Assembly: GCA_029204225.1 (NCBI GenBank)
Contig: CM055108.1
Coordinates: 1,407,787-1,471,786 of the forward strand
Direction: 5' to 3'
Length of the DNA stretch: 64,000 nt
Origin: Diphasiastrum complanatum
Taxonomy: Eukaryota; Streptophyta; Lycopodiopsida; Lycopodiales; Lycopodiaceae
Shown: positions 1 through 10,680 of the stretch, one piece after another
Position numbering within the stretch: position 1 is the stretch's first letter
How the letters are laid out: every line of letters begins with the position of its first letter
Made by a program: the position numbers and the translations under genes
The notes under the pieces: model-generated
What the model was told of the DNA's origin: nothing
What the model saw: only the letters and a program-made list of their open reading frames with translations
The model's database searches: none

Positions 1-1848
1 GTAGACTTTTCAAGTTGGATGCTAATGTTGCAAATGAAAAGTGAACTTGGCTAGGGAGAAGCTATCTCAAGTGGAGCTTTGGCATAAGAGATTAGGCCAT
101 CTTAATCTTCAATCTATGAGTCAATGTCAAGCAAGGAACTAGCTCTCGGCCTACCAAGAGCTTTCAAGAAGTGTGGAAAGATGTGTGAGGCATGTGGCCT
201 TGCAAAGTCACACAAATCTTCTTACAAGATATCTTCATCAAGATCTCCCTCTCCCTTGGATCTCATACATTCTGATGTACATAGTTTTTCACATGCAAGT
301 AATGGAGGTGCTTTGTTGTATGTAATTTTTATAGATGATTGTACTAGATTCACATGGATTGAGTTACTATCAAAAAAAAAAATTGTTTATGAAGCTTTCA
401 TTAAGTTCAAGTCTCTAGTAGAGAAACAACTTAGTACTTCCATCAAAGCACTAAGATGTGATAATGGAGGAGAGTACACCTCCAATAAAATGAAAGACTT
501 TTGTGAGATCAATGGCATTAAATTGCAATACACTTGTTCCTACACCCCCCAACAAAATGAGGTGGCCGAGAGGAAAAATAGGAGTCTATGTGAGTGTGCA
601 AAGTCTTTAAGACTTCATGCATCACTTCCCATCTCATTTTGGGGAGAAGCTATAACATGTGCTAATTACTTGTGTAATAGACTTCCTAGTAGTGCTATAG
701 ATGGGATCTCACCTTATCAAGCTTTGTTTTAGTAAGAAACCCAATGTAAAAGATTTTAAGATCTTTGGATGTATTTGTTATGTCCACATCCCTTTGGAGA
801 CAAGAATGAAGGAAGATGCTACCTCCTTCAAAGGGATTTTTGTTGGCTATGGAGAAAATAGCAAGGGCTATAGGATATATGATCCTATATCCAAGAAAGT
901 AAAGGTAAGCAAGGATGTACTTTTTGATGAGTCACAATTTGCTAAGAGCTGGTTCATTGGATCTAACCCATTGTGCATTGAAGATCTTGACAAACCCAAA
1001 GAGGATCTTGACAAACCCGAGGAGGATCTTGACAAACCCAAGGATGAAGACAAGGATTTGAGTCAAAGGGGACCGAGACGATCATCAAGAAGCAAGGCCA
1101 AGCCCTCAAGGCTCACCTATGTGGACAAGGGAAAGCAAAAGGAAGACTCTACATCTTCTACCTCTTACTCTTTCTTAGCTACATTGCTTGAAGAACCATC
1201 ATCTTTTGAAGAAGCATATAGATCTAAAGTTTGGAGATATGCAATGCAAGTAGAGTATGATGCATTAGAAGAAAATCATACTTGGAACCTTGTAAATCTT
1301 CCAAGAGGGAAGAAACCACTTGCATGTAAGTGGATTTATAGAATAAAGTACAATAAAGATGGATCTATTAGTAAGTAAAAAGCTAGGCTTGTTGCTAAGG
1401 GATTTCTTCAAATAAAAGGATTGGATTATGAAGAAACATCTACACCTGTAGCTAAGCTTGTAACTATTAGATTAATCATTTGCATTGCTACTTTGTTCAA
1501 GTGGGATCTCTACCAAATGGATGTGACAAATGCTTTCTTAAATGGCTTCTTAGAAGAGGAAATTTACATGATGCAACCTGAGGGCTTCATCAAGGTTGGT
1601 GAGAAGCAAAAAGTGTGCTACTTAAGGAAGAGCCTATATGGCTTGAAGCAAGCACCTAGAGCTTGGTACTCTAGGTTGCATTATTTTCTCTATTCCCTTG
1701 GCTTTGTACTAAGTGCTTATGAACCTTCTTTATATTTCAACTGTAATGAAGGAATGATCATCATTTTGGTGCTTTATGTTGATGACATCATTATGACAGG
1801 AAATGATGATGAAGGTATAAGCAAGGTAAAAGTTAATTTATCTAGTGA
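1..1848 (+). mobile_element. Degenerate Ty1/copia fragment (integrase to reverse transcriptase)
   Basis: Part of a copia polyprotein entering from the left window edge. A GAG-pre-integrase motif (LWHKRLGHLN) lies at 77-106 in one frame. The frame shifts near 122, and integrase then runs to 732 with HSDVH, RCDNGGEY and QQNEVAERKN, so the D,D,E residues survive. A second frameshift near 730 moves into the frame at 701-1378. That frame holds the integrase C-terminus, a linker with a tripled EDLDKP unit (about 978-1040) and the RT start, and ends at a TAA (1376-1378) placed where related copies have a Tyr codon. RT resumes in the same frame to YVDDIIMTG (about 1777-1803) and stops matching copia after SSEF near 1848. 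RNase H and LTRs are absent. Two frameshifts and a stop make it a dead fragment. Confidence 0.9.
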
Positions 1849-2125
1849 GTTCAAGAGGTACATGATGCAGCAAAGGAGGCATAGAGACAAGGTGACAACT
1901 GTAGGAGTTGTAATTCAATTGAGAATGTGTCAGACTGCCTCCTCCATTTTCAGGTTCAACTGGTCTTTGAAGTTCAAGGATCCCAAAATGGAGAAAGCGT
2001 ATGAGGAAAAATTCAATAAAAGTTTAGAGGTTTTGAATCTCATTTCCACTGCATGTGAACTTGCACTTTTATATTTCACCTTCGGATGGCCTTCCAGGCC
2101 TTTAGAAAGAAAAGTTCTATGGTAA
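1849..2125 (+). other. Exon-like segment fused to the copia RT frame
   Basis: The open frame continues out of the copia RT for about 90 codons that do not resemble any retroelement domain. It includes RFNWSLKFKDPKMEKAYEE and then a hydrophobic stretch (LNLISTACELALLYFTFG). The open segment ends beside ATGGTAAGC (2119-2127), a good match to a plant 5' splice donor, and becomes non-coding beyond it. The pattern of a short F-x-DP-xx-E motif followed by a membrane-like helix is weakly reminiscent of N-terminal regions of membrane-bound nucleotide cyclases, but I cannot assign a family. It is either a host exon carried to this place or an exon of a gene disrupted by the copia element. Confidence 0.4.
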
Positions 2126-2688
2126 GCTGCTCTTTAATACTTTATTGCAATTCTTGAAATTGCCTTTAAAAGGAAGTAATTTTGGTGTAATTGGTATAAC
2201 TTTGAAACATAAGTAAATGTTGCATGTAAAAGATTTTTACCATTGAAATAAGGCTTTCAAAAAATTGGAAAGCATCCATAGCTTCCAACTTTATGGGGAT
2301 GAAGGCTTAGTGTATTTAAGTACAAACTAAAAATTTCGTTCAATTGTAAACTAAGCTTCGACAATGCTTGTTTGTACACCCAAAACATCCTTTTCTCAAA
2401 GTTTGTTGTCAATACCCATTCTTGTGTTGTGCCTTTATTTGTTGCATTCGCTTGGAGGTAAAAATCTACACCTTTCCTTCACAATAATGCATCTTGGTTT
2501 CCAAGGGGGCCATGAACCTAGGGCCAACTAACCAACTTAGCCAACTCCATTGGATTCCTTCACAATAATGATGTTTTGGTGGAAGAATTACCCACCATTC
2601 CCTTGAAGTGAGTTCTACTTATGAAATAAATTGATATCAATTTGGTGATGTTTTTAGAACAAGTCAAGTGGTTTTCTAAGAGCTTGAC
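2126..2688. other. Non-coding stretch, nothing recognised
   Basis: AT-rich sequence directly after the putative splice donor. It repeats the phrase CCTTCACAATAATG twice (about 2476 and 2557) and holds a TTGGTTTCCAAGGGG block (2493-2507) that recurs near 16229. No supported reading frame. Confidence 0.4.
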
Positions 2689-2945
2689 TCAACTCAAATC
2701 AACATTCATCTTGATTACATGAACAACTTTCTTTGCCCACCTATCATATCTCAATTGTTTTTGAGGTGATTGAGGTGCTTGAGGTCTCTCCTCCACACCT
2801 ACAACATTGTCCATCAACTCATTCATCTCAAGTAGAGACTCCATCCTCACCTTCCAAGTTGAATAATTATGCCTATCATTGCTCTCCAATATGAAGCCTC
2901 CATATGTAGCCATGTTGCAATGATTGATCTTCTTCTTCAAACCTG
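2689..2945 (-). pseudogene. Copia gag N-terminal fragment
   Basis: On the minus strand the frame starts MATYGGFILESNDRHNYST near 2911 and runs through WKVRMESLLEMNELMDNVV toward 2689. It is a close relative of the gag N-terminus of the intact copia element at 33526, which starts MATNGGYMLESNDR. The bases upstream of the ATG also match that element's leader, including the GATCAATCATTGCAAC-type sequence. Only about 75 gag codons remain and the copy is cut at both ends. The longer frame running on to 3066 is not gag. Confidence 0.8.
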
Positions 2946-3062
2946 TTCCAATTCCCTTGGATTCTTGTTTTTGTCTTGCATCCGGCTCTTTTGTTGTAAC
3001 TGACAAGAAAATTATAATTCTGTCGGCATACTGTTGATCAAAATATATATTTTTGAATTTGG

Positions 3063-3497
3063 TCAATACCTGTGATTATGAGTTTTTGATTTCATTGACC
3101 TCAAAAATTGACTCTCGTTTCGAAATATAAAATTTGCAGTTGCCCGTATTAATCGTAGAAGCATTATATCCTGAATAGTGAAAATACACTCCAAAGTTGA
3201 ACCAGAGATTTGATGTTTCGATTGTTCCAAATAACCATTGGATGGGCAATCATTTTTGACATTACTCAATTGAGGATTGATCACATAAGAGTCCATTGAG
3301 TAGTATAAAACTCTCCAAAAAAACTGATATAGACTGATGGCATATTTTAAAATCAGCTTCCTATAGAGTGTTGGTTGACTGAGAAAATGTTTTCGATCAT
3401 TATTAACATTCATACATTCTGAATATGCACATGAATTACATATTGGCTTTTGAGTTCTAAGGAATCCATAGGAATAGGGTTCTCCAACTGAAGTCAT
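3063..3497 (-). CDS. Hypothetical reading frame, 144 codons, no family recognised
   Basis: An open frame starting at MTSVGEPYSYGFLR and ending in RSMKSKTHNHRY. I do not recognise it. It is rich in Tyr, Asn, Leu and Ile with several Cys (IC, CAYSEC) but shows no ordered zinc-binding spacing. It sits downstream of the gag-like pseudogene at 4746-5408 on the same strand and may be a remnant of the same decayed element. Base composition is that of the AT-rich flank, and it may simply be a chance open frame. Confidence 0.2.
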   Translation of the reverse strand: MTSVGEPYSYGFLRTQKPICNSCAYSECMNVNNDRKHFLSQPTLYRKLILKYAISLYQFFWRVLYYSMDSYVINPQLSNVKNDCPSNGYLEQSKHQISGSTLECIFTIQDIMLLRLIRATANFIFRNESQFLRSMKSKTHNHRY

Positions 3498-3914
3498 TTG
3501 AAGATCTTGTAAAATGGAATCTATGAGGCATTGAACAATAATCCAAAGTATTGATACAAGTTGGATTTATATGGAATAATGAGATCTCTTAATGGTGGAC
3601 AATATCCTTGTTGAATACCTCACACTCCATTAGATTGTTGTCAAAAATAAATATTCTCAAAAGCTCCCAAATCAATTTGAAATGGTTCATAGATCGGATC
3701 CTTATAATAGTCACTCAATTCCAAGCCATGGAATGTTGGTGCCATATAGTCCTCAATCTGAAAGTTTGATGAATGCCTTGATCGAGTTTTTTTGAGCATA
3801 GCAATATTCTCAATTTAATGATCCATAGTTGCTTGTTCATTGACCAGATTAAGGCATTGATGTAGGTCAAGTTTCAGACTTCGATGGTTGAAGTGAAACT
3901 CAAAGGGTGTTCAA

Positions 3915-4265
3915 TTATTTTTACATTTGGATATGAATCTTGACTTTCATCTAAATCCTGATTTTCACCATTTGTTGTTGCAACTTGATCTGAATCTTGA
4001 ATTAGACTTTTGTTGCCTACAACTGATTCTGGATCTGGGACTTGACTTTCGTTGTCGCTTTGCTAATCTAACTCATTGTCATCGCTTCGCTCATCCGCTT
4101 CGTTGTTGTCACTTTGCTCATTAGACTCATTGTCATCGCTTCACTCATCCACTTCGTCGTTGTTACTTTGCTCATCAAACTCATTGTCATTGCTTCGCTC
4201 ATCTTCATCTTCAAAAGTTTCTCCACTTTTCTGTACCTCAATTTTGGTTGTCAATCCACTGATGC
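3915..4265 (-). pseudogene. Acidic Asp/Glu/Asn/Ser-rich coding remnant
   Basis: Read on the minus strand from about 4265 down to 3915, one frame encodes a very acidic protein segment (for example TFEDEDERSNDNEFDEQSNN) built on an 18-residue repeat. It continues into PDPESVVGNKSLIQDSDQ and ENQDLDESQDSYPNVK. Two in-frame stops interrupt it (near 4143 and 4065). The preserved frame through a 54-bp tandem repeat suggests it was once coding. It lies on the same strand as the gag-like pseudogene at 4746-5408 and may be its downstream part or a captured host fragment. Confidence 0.4.
4071..4204 (-). repeat. 54-bp tandem repeat (18 codons), about 2.5 copies
   Basis: ACTCATTGTC recurs at 4071, 4125 and 4179, exactly 54 bp apart. 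Each full unit carries the CGCTTC-CTCATCC-CTTCGT-TTTGCTCAT landmarks with few substitutions. A degenerate partial unit is visible just before 4071. The period is a multiple of three, so the minus-strand acidic frame is kept through the array. Confidence 0.85.
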
Positions 4266-4745
4266 CTTAGTGTATACACTCACTTTTTGAATCCGCATCT
4301 TCATTTTCTCAAATCACCTAGATTGTTCTTCTTTTCTTTCAGCTTCCAGCTTATGCCTTTGTTTCGTTTTTCGTTATTTAAAGCATATTCCATAGTTTTC
4401 CTTAATTGAAACCAGGCTAGAGAGAAGTAGTTTGTAGATTATTTTTCTACAATGTTCCGATATATATAGTATTGTACAAGAAGATATACTTTTCCATAAT
4501 CGAATACTGGGACCATTTGTTAAAATTCTCGATTGTACTCAACAACTTTATTTATCTGGTTCAAAGAACACCATTGGATGAATTTGGATCTCGATTGAAG
4601 ACCTGTCTACAAATTATTTTAAAATTTAACTAGTTCTCAAGAAGAAAGTCGTGAACACGTCCTTGAAAATCTGATGAAACAAAGAAAACCATACTACTGT
4701 CACCAATACATCACTACGGTAGAAGTTATAATCCAAATCTTCTAG

Positions 4746-5408
4746 TCAATTGTCTACATTAATGGAGTGACTGCTTCCATCAAAGGTAGGACTAACATAT
4801 TCAGATAGTCGTTGGTTGTAATAATAAGGTTTCCGTTGAACAGTGACTTTCAACCATTCATTGATATGGTTTGTAGATAAGTGCTCCAGAGCAAGTGCAC
4901 GATCCATCATATCGCATAATTCCATAAAACTAGCGGCATAAATGGATTTGGGAAGAGTTGGTTGAAGCACATTTTTGATAGACATTTGAAGGGAACCCAC
5001 ATAGTAGTTCAAACATTTCAAATTTCGTCTTCCGAACCAATGCAAGAATTGTTGATTAAATTGTTTTACAGATCCAGTTTGTTCAAGAGATTCAAATGAT
5101 TTCACGTAGAATCTTGTAATACTATCAATGCAAGCAATTTTGAATTGACTCCAAAGCTTTGTGTTTTGATGTGCTTGAGTATCCCACCATGCTCGAACTT
5201 GTCCTTGAAAGCACAGTGAAGCAAAGTAGATTTTATTCTCTTCAGAATAATGGTGAGGATGGAAGTGGAACTCCATTTAGTTAACATTGCAATCTTCAAT
5301 ACTGATTGAATTTGGTTGTCCATAAAAAACAAGGTCATAAAGTGCGATTTTAGATTGCATTTCGCCAATAGATGGAAAATGAATGTTTTTACTATAACGG
5401 TAATCCAT
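4746..5408 (-). pseudogene. Retrotransposon gag-like protein (Ty3-type), broken
   Basis: On the minus strand a frame opens with an ATG at 5408-5406 (MDYRYSKNIHFPSIGE), meets an in-frame stop at about 5279-5277, then runs to 4746. The section FASLCFQGQVRAWWDTQ and the downstream W-SQFK, RFY and ESLEQTGSVKQFNQQF blocks match the conserved core of plant Ty3-type gag, a hydrophobic helix with WW followed by the SVxxFxxxF motif. No CCHC knuckle, protease or RT follows. About 220 codons remain. The internal stop and missing pol mark it as a relic; function would have been capsid assembly. Confidence 0.7.
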
Positions 5409-6007
5409 TATTAATGACTAATGAAGACTTGTGGACTATGAATTCACTGTTTGAAATTTATTCAGAATGGTATTGTACAGGCTGGTAAAATGCTCTTTCC
5501 AACCCACTCAAAATTCTGAGTCCTCGAAAAATAAATAATCCGAGCTAAAATGGAGATGATATGAGGATTTGAAAATAAGCAAATAAAATACAAAGATTTC
5601 AACTTAAAAGGAGGGGTATTCGATAAGAAAACTTAATTGGAAAGTAATAATTACAAAATTTTAAATAAATTCTCAGTGTCATGCTCGTCGTTTGTGATCA
5701 TTTTTCGTTTGCGTAGCACTGGAATCCGAGCTTTAACAAGAAAGTTATGGTGATCCAGAGAATGGTAAGAAAAGTAATTAGTTGAAACTTTAAAAAGGGG
5801 ATAACACAAAATCAAAACTGAATTCCAGAAATTTTTGGAATCCATGAACCAATGGGGTGCTCCAAGGAAAACTTGTGAGAACCATTGAAAATTTAAAGTT
5901 TAAGAAATTTTTTTACGGTTCTTCTACATTCATGTGCTCATAAAAAAATGAACCGTAATATATAAAACTATTATCCATTTAAAAAAACAAAAATAAAAAA
6001 TAAAATA
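5409..6007. other. AT-rich non-coding stretch
   Basis: No supported gene. The end (5975-6007) is almost pure A/T and changes abruptly into the GC-rich tract that follows, which suggests a junction near 6015. Confidence 0.4.
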
Positions 6008-6330
6008 ATTCTTTCTTTTCTGGGCCCAGGGACCGCGGGCCGCGGGCTGTGTATGCGCGCCTGGAGCAGGCCCGAGAGAGACATGAGCGGGGGGGGGGGG
6101 GGGGGGGGGGGGGCGGGTTTCGGGGGGTTGTTTTGTTCTAGAGAAAGAGAGAGAGAGAGAGAGAGCGCGAGAGAGATGGAAGAGAGAGGGAAAGGACTGG
6201 GGAGACGCGTGAGAGGGGGGCCGCCGCCGAAGAGAGAGGAAAGAGCTGTAGGTTTAGGTCGCGAGAGGAGGGCTTTAGGTAGGACCGTAGGAGAGAGAAA
6301 AAGATGAGAGAGAGCTGAGGGGGGCGTGTG
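6008..6330 (+). repeat. GC/GA-rich low-complexity tract with G25 run
   Basis: Starts with a GC-rich segment (6019-6080), then an uninterrupted run of 25 G (6089-6113), a GA microsatellite (about 6138-6176) and a purine-rich tail of degenerate GAGAG and GGG blocks to about 6330. Base composition is completely unlike both flanks. The G-run could form G-quadruplex structures and is also a classic sequencing and assembly error site. Confidence 0.85.
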
Positions 6331-7683
6331 AGCAGGTGGGGTTCGGTTTAGGAATTATGTTTCTCTTCTTTTATTCTTTACCCTAAAAAGTTAGGGTAGA
6401 AAAATCTGGGCCGGGTGTCTTTTTGGGCTTTTGCACTTTTTTTTTCTAACCTAATTTGTGAGAGTAGGATTAGGGTTGTGCAAGGGTAGGGTTATGTTAA
6501 AATAAAATTAGCAAAACAAGAGCTAGGTAACAAGATTTGTCATAACTTTTTGGATACTAATTCAAATGATCTGTCATATGGATCAGATCAAACCTAAGAA
6601 ATGTTTTAAAATCCTATGTAAAAAAAATTGAAGTAAAAACTTAAATCAGATCTGAAAAATTGAAACAAAATGAAAGGAAAATTCTAATCACCTATTTGGA
6701 CAGCTTTTGAAAAAAGTGCAATAACTTTTGCATCTCTTACTCAAATGGCTTGAAAATTGGTGCGAATGAAAGCTAAAACAAAGATCTACAAAGCCTGGAA
6801 TTAAATTAGCAACATAAAACTAAATTGAATGCTAAAACTTTGTTTGAACAGAATTAAAAAATTCAAAGTTAAAAATTAGCGAAAATAAAGCTACAAATGT
6901 AATAAACTTATCAAATCTAATGAAATTCACATAGAATCATCATGAATTTAGGATCTATGCTCTGAATGTCATGTGCCAAACCCCCAACTAATAGCAATAA
7001 CAATGAAGTAAAACTAGAAGCAAGAAGATAACAAGACAATCATGATAGCATATCAATAGAAAGCTAGAAACATGGAGATCACAATGGAATTACATTAGTG
7101 TTGGAAAGAACAGTACAAGATATTAACATGAGCATTGATTCATGTGGATAGGGCACATGAGACCTAGAAATGGAGATCCCTATGACTCACATTCACAAGG
7201 AGAAAGCAAGAGGCTCTCACTTGCATATGAGCCAAAAGATTCACAAGTTGAGGTCTCTTGCTTAGTTATATACATTGCTCTCATTTAACTTAACTTAATT
7301 ATCTTGAGGGATAGTTAGCACTTGTTAAGTATTATTTAAACTACATTGGGCCCTTATTGGCCTATTATCCTTATTAATTACTTTGAAGGGCCTAAAGAAG
7401 AAACCGCCTTGTTCTTAAGGCTAATAGCTCCTTTTGGGCCTACAAAGCTTACATTGGATATTATCTTGCATGTATAAGCATGGATGTCCTAAAAGTACAT
7501 GACAATCAAACTACAATAAAATAAATTTTTATTTTCAAATGTACTTGAAAAACACTCTTGAAAAGATCTGAACCTTTGACGCAAGAGCTACTATCCAATT
7601 TTTTGATTTTATCAAAAACACATACTATTGAATAAATCAAAAGCTATATGCAAAAACTAGAAACTTGATATGAATTATGATAG
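6331..7683. other. Non-coding stretch between GA tract and gypsy LTR
   Basis: AT-rich, no open frame of note and no gag-pol motif. It ends directly at the 5' edge of the gypsy LTR at 7684. Confidence 0.4.
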
Positions 7684-8334
7684 TGTTGGAGAGTTTGCGT
7701 ATATTGAGGCAACCCTAATAAGATGATTCATTTATTAGAAGTTAACCTTGCGTGTGTAAGTTCAACTTGATAATCACATAGTTATTTGATTAATTAAAAG
7801 CTAATAAAAGAACTTTAGGCCTTTTTGTGGGAATTAAGTGTCACAAGGCCTAAGAGTCAAGCTAGAATTTCAAATAATAAGGGAGGTGGAAATTGGCCAA
7901 TAGAATTTGAGGTCAAAGCCCTAAAATTCACTATATATAGTGGTACTTTGTGATTCACTTTACATGTTCATTTCAATAAAGCAGGTGAAACTTCCATCAA
8001 ATTGAAATTGGATATTCTTGCTCTTCTTTCTTACTTCATCTCTCATGCTTTGTTTGGATTTTGGTATTGTTGGATTTGCTAATTGTTGGGATTGATTCTT
8101 ATTATACTTTTTGTGAGAGAAGGAAAAGAGAGAGAAAAGTAAGTTTAATCTTTGGTTGGATAGTGTTAATTAGCAGTGTTAATTGTGAAATCACAAGCAT
8201 GCGTATGAATAATTGGAACTATGCTATCGCTCTCATGGAAACGAATATCCGCGTGACACATTAATCCTCTTCATTATTTGATGCTTGAATGTGCTTGGAT
8301 CTAGGGTTGAAGGTGGATAGGAGATATCCTTACA
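7684..8334 (+). repeat. Ty3/gypsy LTR, plus orientation
   Basis: The sequence begins TGTTGGAGAGTTTGCGTAT, ends GATATCCTTACA (TG...CA) and is followed after four bases by a primer-binding site. A TATA-like box lies at about 7932-7939 (CTATATATAG). An inverted, diverged copy occupies 8953-9651. The start was chosen because both copies share TGTTG(G/C)AGAGTTTGCG exactly there. No coding domain of the element follows, so only LTR plus leader remains. Confidence 0.8.
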
Positions 8335-8338
8335 ATTT

Positions 8339-8355
8339 TGGTGTTGTTGCCGGGG
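8339..8355 (+). other. Primer-binding site, tRNA-Asp type, with C-to-T changes
   Basis: TGGTGTTGTTGCCGGGG lies four bases after the LTR end. From memory of plant tRNA-Asp 3' ends, the intact PBS would be TGGCGCCGTTGCCGGGG; the three differences are all C to T. This fixes the element as Ty3/gypsy of the group that uses such a primer. Confidence 0.75.
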
Positions 8356-8932
8356 AACTACGCCAATTTTTTCAGTTTCATCATGTTTTTAATCCATGGA
8401 TGGATGTTAGCTTGCATTTAGGCATCTTTGTTTTGGTAGTGTTAAATTGCATTTAGGTTTGGGAAAATTTTTGCTTGATTTGTATGGATTATTTGCTTGA
8501 AATCTGTTTTGATTGTTGAGCAAGGAAGGCCAAACAGATCACCATTCCTAAGATCCATTTGGATTTGAAGAAATCACATAAATCGTTCAATTTCTGAAAT
8601 TTTGGTGACAAAACGGACAAAATCTTCATCAAACAATGATAACTTTCTGTTCCTTTGCAACCAACCTTCAACCACTTTTTGCACGCATGACTGCCCTGAT
8701 GTAGTGAAGCTACATATTGAAGGGGGAAGGTTACTTCCCAGCCAATGTTAAAAAATTGAAAAAAAACTGCCAAAAAAGTGAAAAAATCCTTAAAATTAGA
8801 AAAATACTGAAAACGATCATTCGCCTGGTCTATTGTATATAGATCTAGTCCAGATCTACTTATATTCAGGTTGGGGAAGGTTAATTCTAAAATAGAAAGA
8901 GTGGTAAGTATTTTCGCTTGTCATGCGGATGA
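8356..8932. other. Spacer between inverted gypsy LTR/PBS units
   Basis: About 580 bp of leader-like sequence with no gag. The two halves do not obviously pair with each other. A phrase near 8819 (TTCGCCTGGTCTATTG) recurs with two changes at about 9891, outside the second LTR. Confidence 0.5.
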
Positions 8933-8948
8933 CCTGACAATGACGCCA
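8933..8948 (-). other. Primer-binding site of the inverted gypsy LTR
   Basis: On the minus strand TGGCGTCATTGTCAGG follows the end of the LTR copy at 8953 after four bases. It matches the same tRNA-Asp-type PBS with four transitions (two C to T, two G to A). Confidence 0.65.
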
Positions 8949-8952
8949 AAAT

Positions 8953-9651
8953 TGTAGCGGGGATTTTCTATCCACCAACAACCCTAGATCCAAGCACATC
9001 AAACATCAAAGGAGATGAAGAGGATTAACATGTCACACAGAGATTTGTTCCCATGAGAGCGATAACATAGTTCATAATCAAGCACATGCTTATGATCTAC
9101 ATACAACACTAAGATTAACACATCCATTAATGCTACTCAATGAAGGTAAATTTTTTCTTTTTCTCTCTCTTATCTCTCACAAAAATTATAAAAAACATCA
9201 ATCCCAACAATTAGCATATCCAACAAATAACAAAATCCAAATAAAGTATGAGAGATGAGGAAGTAAGAAGAAGAGCAAGGACATTCGATTTCAATTTGTA
9301 AGAGGTTCAATCTGCTTTTATTGAAATGAACATGAATGTAAGAAATGAACTACAATTCACCACTCTATCTAGTGGATTTTAGAGCTTTGGCCTCAAATCC
9401 TATTGGCCAATCTCAATCTCCTTTATTATTTGAAATTCGAATTTTGGGAGGAGCTTTTTTTATTCACTAACTTGACTATTAGGCCTTGCGACATTTAATT
9501 CCCATAAAAAGGCCTAAAGTTTTTTTATTAACTTCTAACTAATCAAATAACTATGTGATCATTGGATTGGACTTACACATGCAGAGTGCCAAATCCCTCT
9601 CACTTATCAACTATGGTTAGGGTTGTCTCGAGATACGCAAACTCTGCAACA
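8953..9651 (-). repeat. Ty3/gypsy LTR, minus orientation (inverted copy of 7684-8334)
   Basis: Read on the minus strand it starts TGTTGCAGAGTTTGCGTAT at 9651 and ends CTACA at 8953. It matches the plus-oriented LTR over most of its length: the CAATAAAGC-type phrase, the NATGAGAGAT-CATAC block, the ATGAGAGCGATA block and the CTAGATCCAAGCACAT block near its end. It is about 50 bp longer than the plus copy and clearly diverged, so the two are not LTRs of one recent insertion. Confidence 0.8.
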
Positions 9652-10680
9652 AAGGCTAAAGTGATTGTTCCACTAGTTGTTGATAATCTTTTGTAGGAAG
9701 TTTCACACTTTTCTGCAAAAATATCAGTTCTCAAAAGGGAACCTTCACCTGAGTCACACTCAGTCCATCTTGTTATTTTTGGTAATCAGTAAGTTGGGCG
9801 AATGTTAAGTCAAGGTTATTTGTTATACTGAGCTATTTTTGTCAAAAAACTACCATTTTTTGCAAAAATAATAGTATTACTCTTCGACCTTCGCCTGATC
9901 CATTGCCGACTTTCCTAAAGTTTTTAAATTTAGTGATCTATTTTTTTTGAGTTCGGCGAAGGTTAGTAGTTCCATCAGAATGGCTTAACCCTCGCCAACT
10001 TGCAAAAAAATTATTGTTTGCCAAAAGAACCTTCGGCAGTTCTACCCTAGCATTCGCTCATGTGTAGTCTATATGGTTTTATAATAATGTAAATAGAGGC
10101 ATGGCTTACTTTTTTCGTAGCGAAAGGACAAGTAGATGTATTATCCCACGTGTGACACATGTTAGGTCAATCCAAATATTAGACTATATTTGTTGGTTGA
10201 AATGGTGTGCATAATCAACTACCAAATGGGCATAGGATTCACCTTTGAACCAAATAGAACAACCTACAAAACATGTCTAATTTGCAAGCAATTTGCCTGG
10301 GTTTTTGAAAAGAGAAAACAACTTTAATTTTTTGCAGTTTCAAATGAGAGTATTTCGACTCCTGACTTCATTGTGATGTTGGATCGACTCAAACACTTGT
10401 GACATGCAACGTGATTCAATGCACCATTTAATGAAGGAGCCAACCTCATTAAAAACTGATGAGCATGTGTACCGATACACAACGGCCACGCAAAAATTTG
10501 TCAAATTATACATACAATGGGCGTAATACATAATATAAATACGACATATTTTTATAAATTAATTTCATAAAAAGAGTTGAAAAAAAATGCTCTCGTACTC
10601 TAAAACCCCTTGCCCTTAACAAAATGGTGTCTTAAAATGCCTTGCAAGCCCTTAGCAAATCTATATCACTAAAAAATTAT
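9652..10680. other. Intergenic sequence upstream of MED23
   Basis: No gene. Several CTTCGCC and GGCGAAGG phrases (about 9890-10050) recall the gypsy leader between the LTRs. A 63-codon minus frame at 10340-10531 has no recognisable feature. Confidence 0.4.

Noticed and set aside
3927-4270. Two Leu/Ser-rich plus-strand frames
   Set aside because: They are the antisense reading of the acidic minus-strand repeat.
6053-6307. 84-codon plus frame through the poly-G and GA tract
   Set aside because: Gly/Arg/Glu low-complexity product of the repeat; no independent coding evidence.
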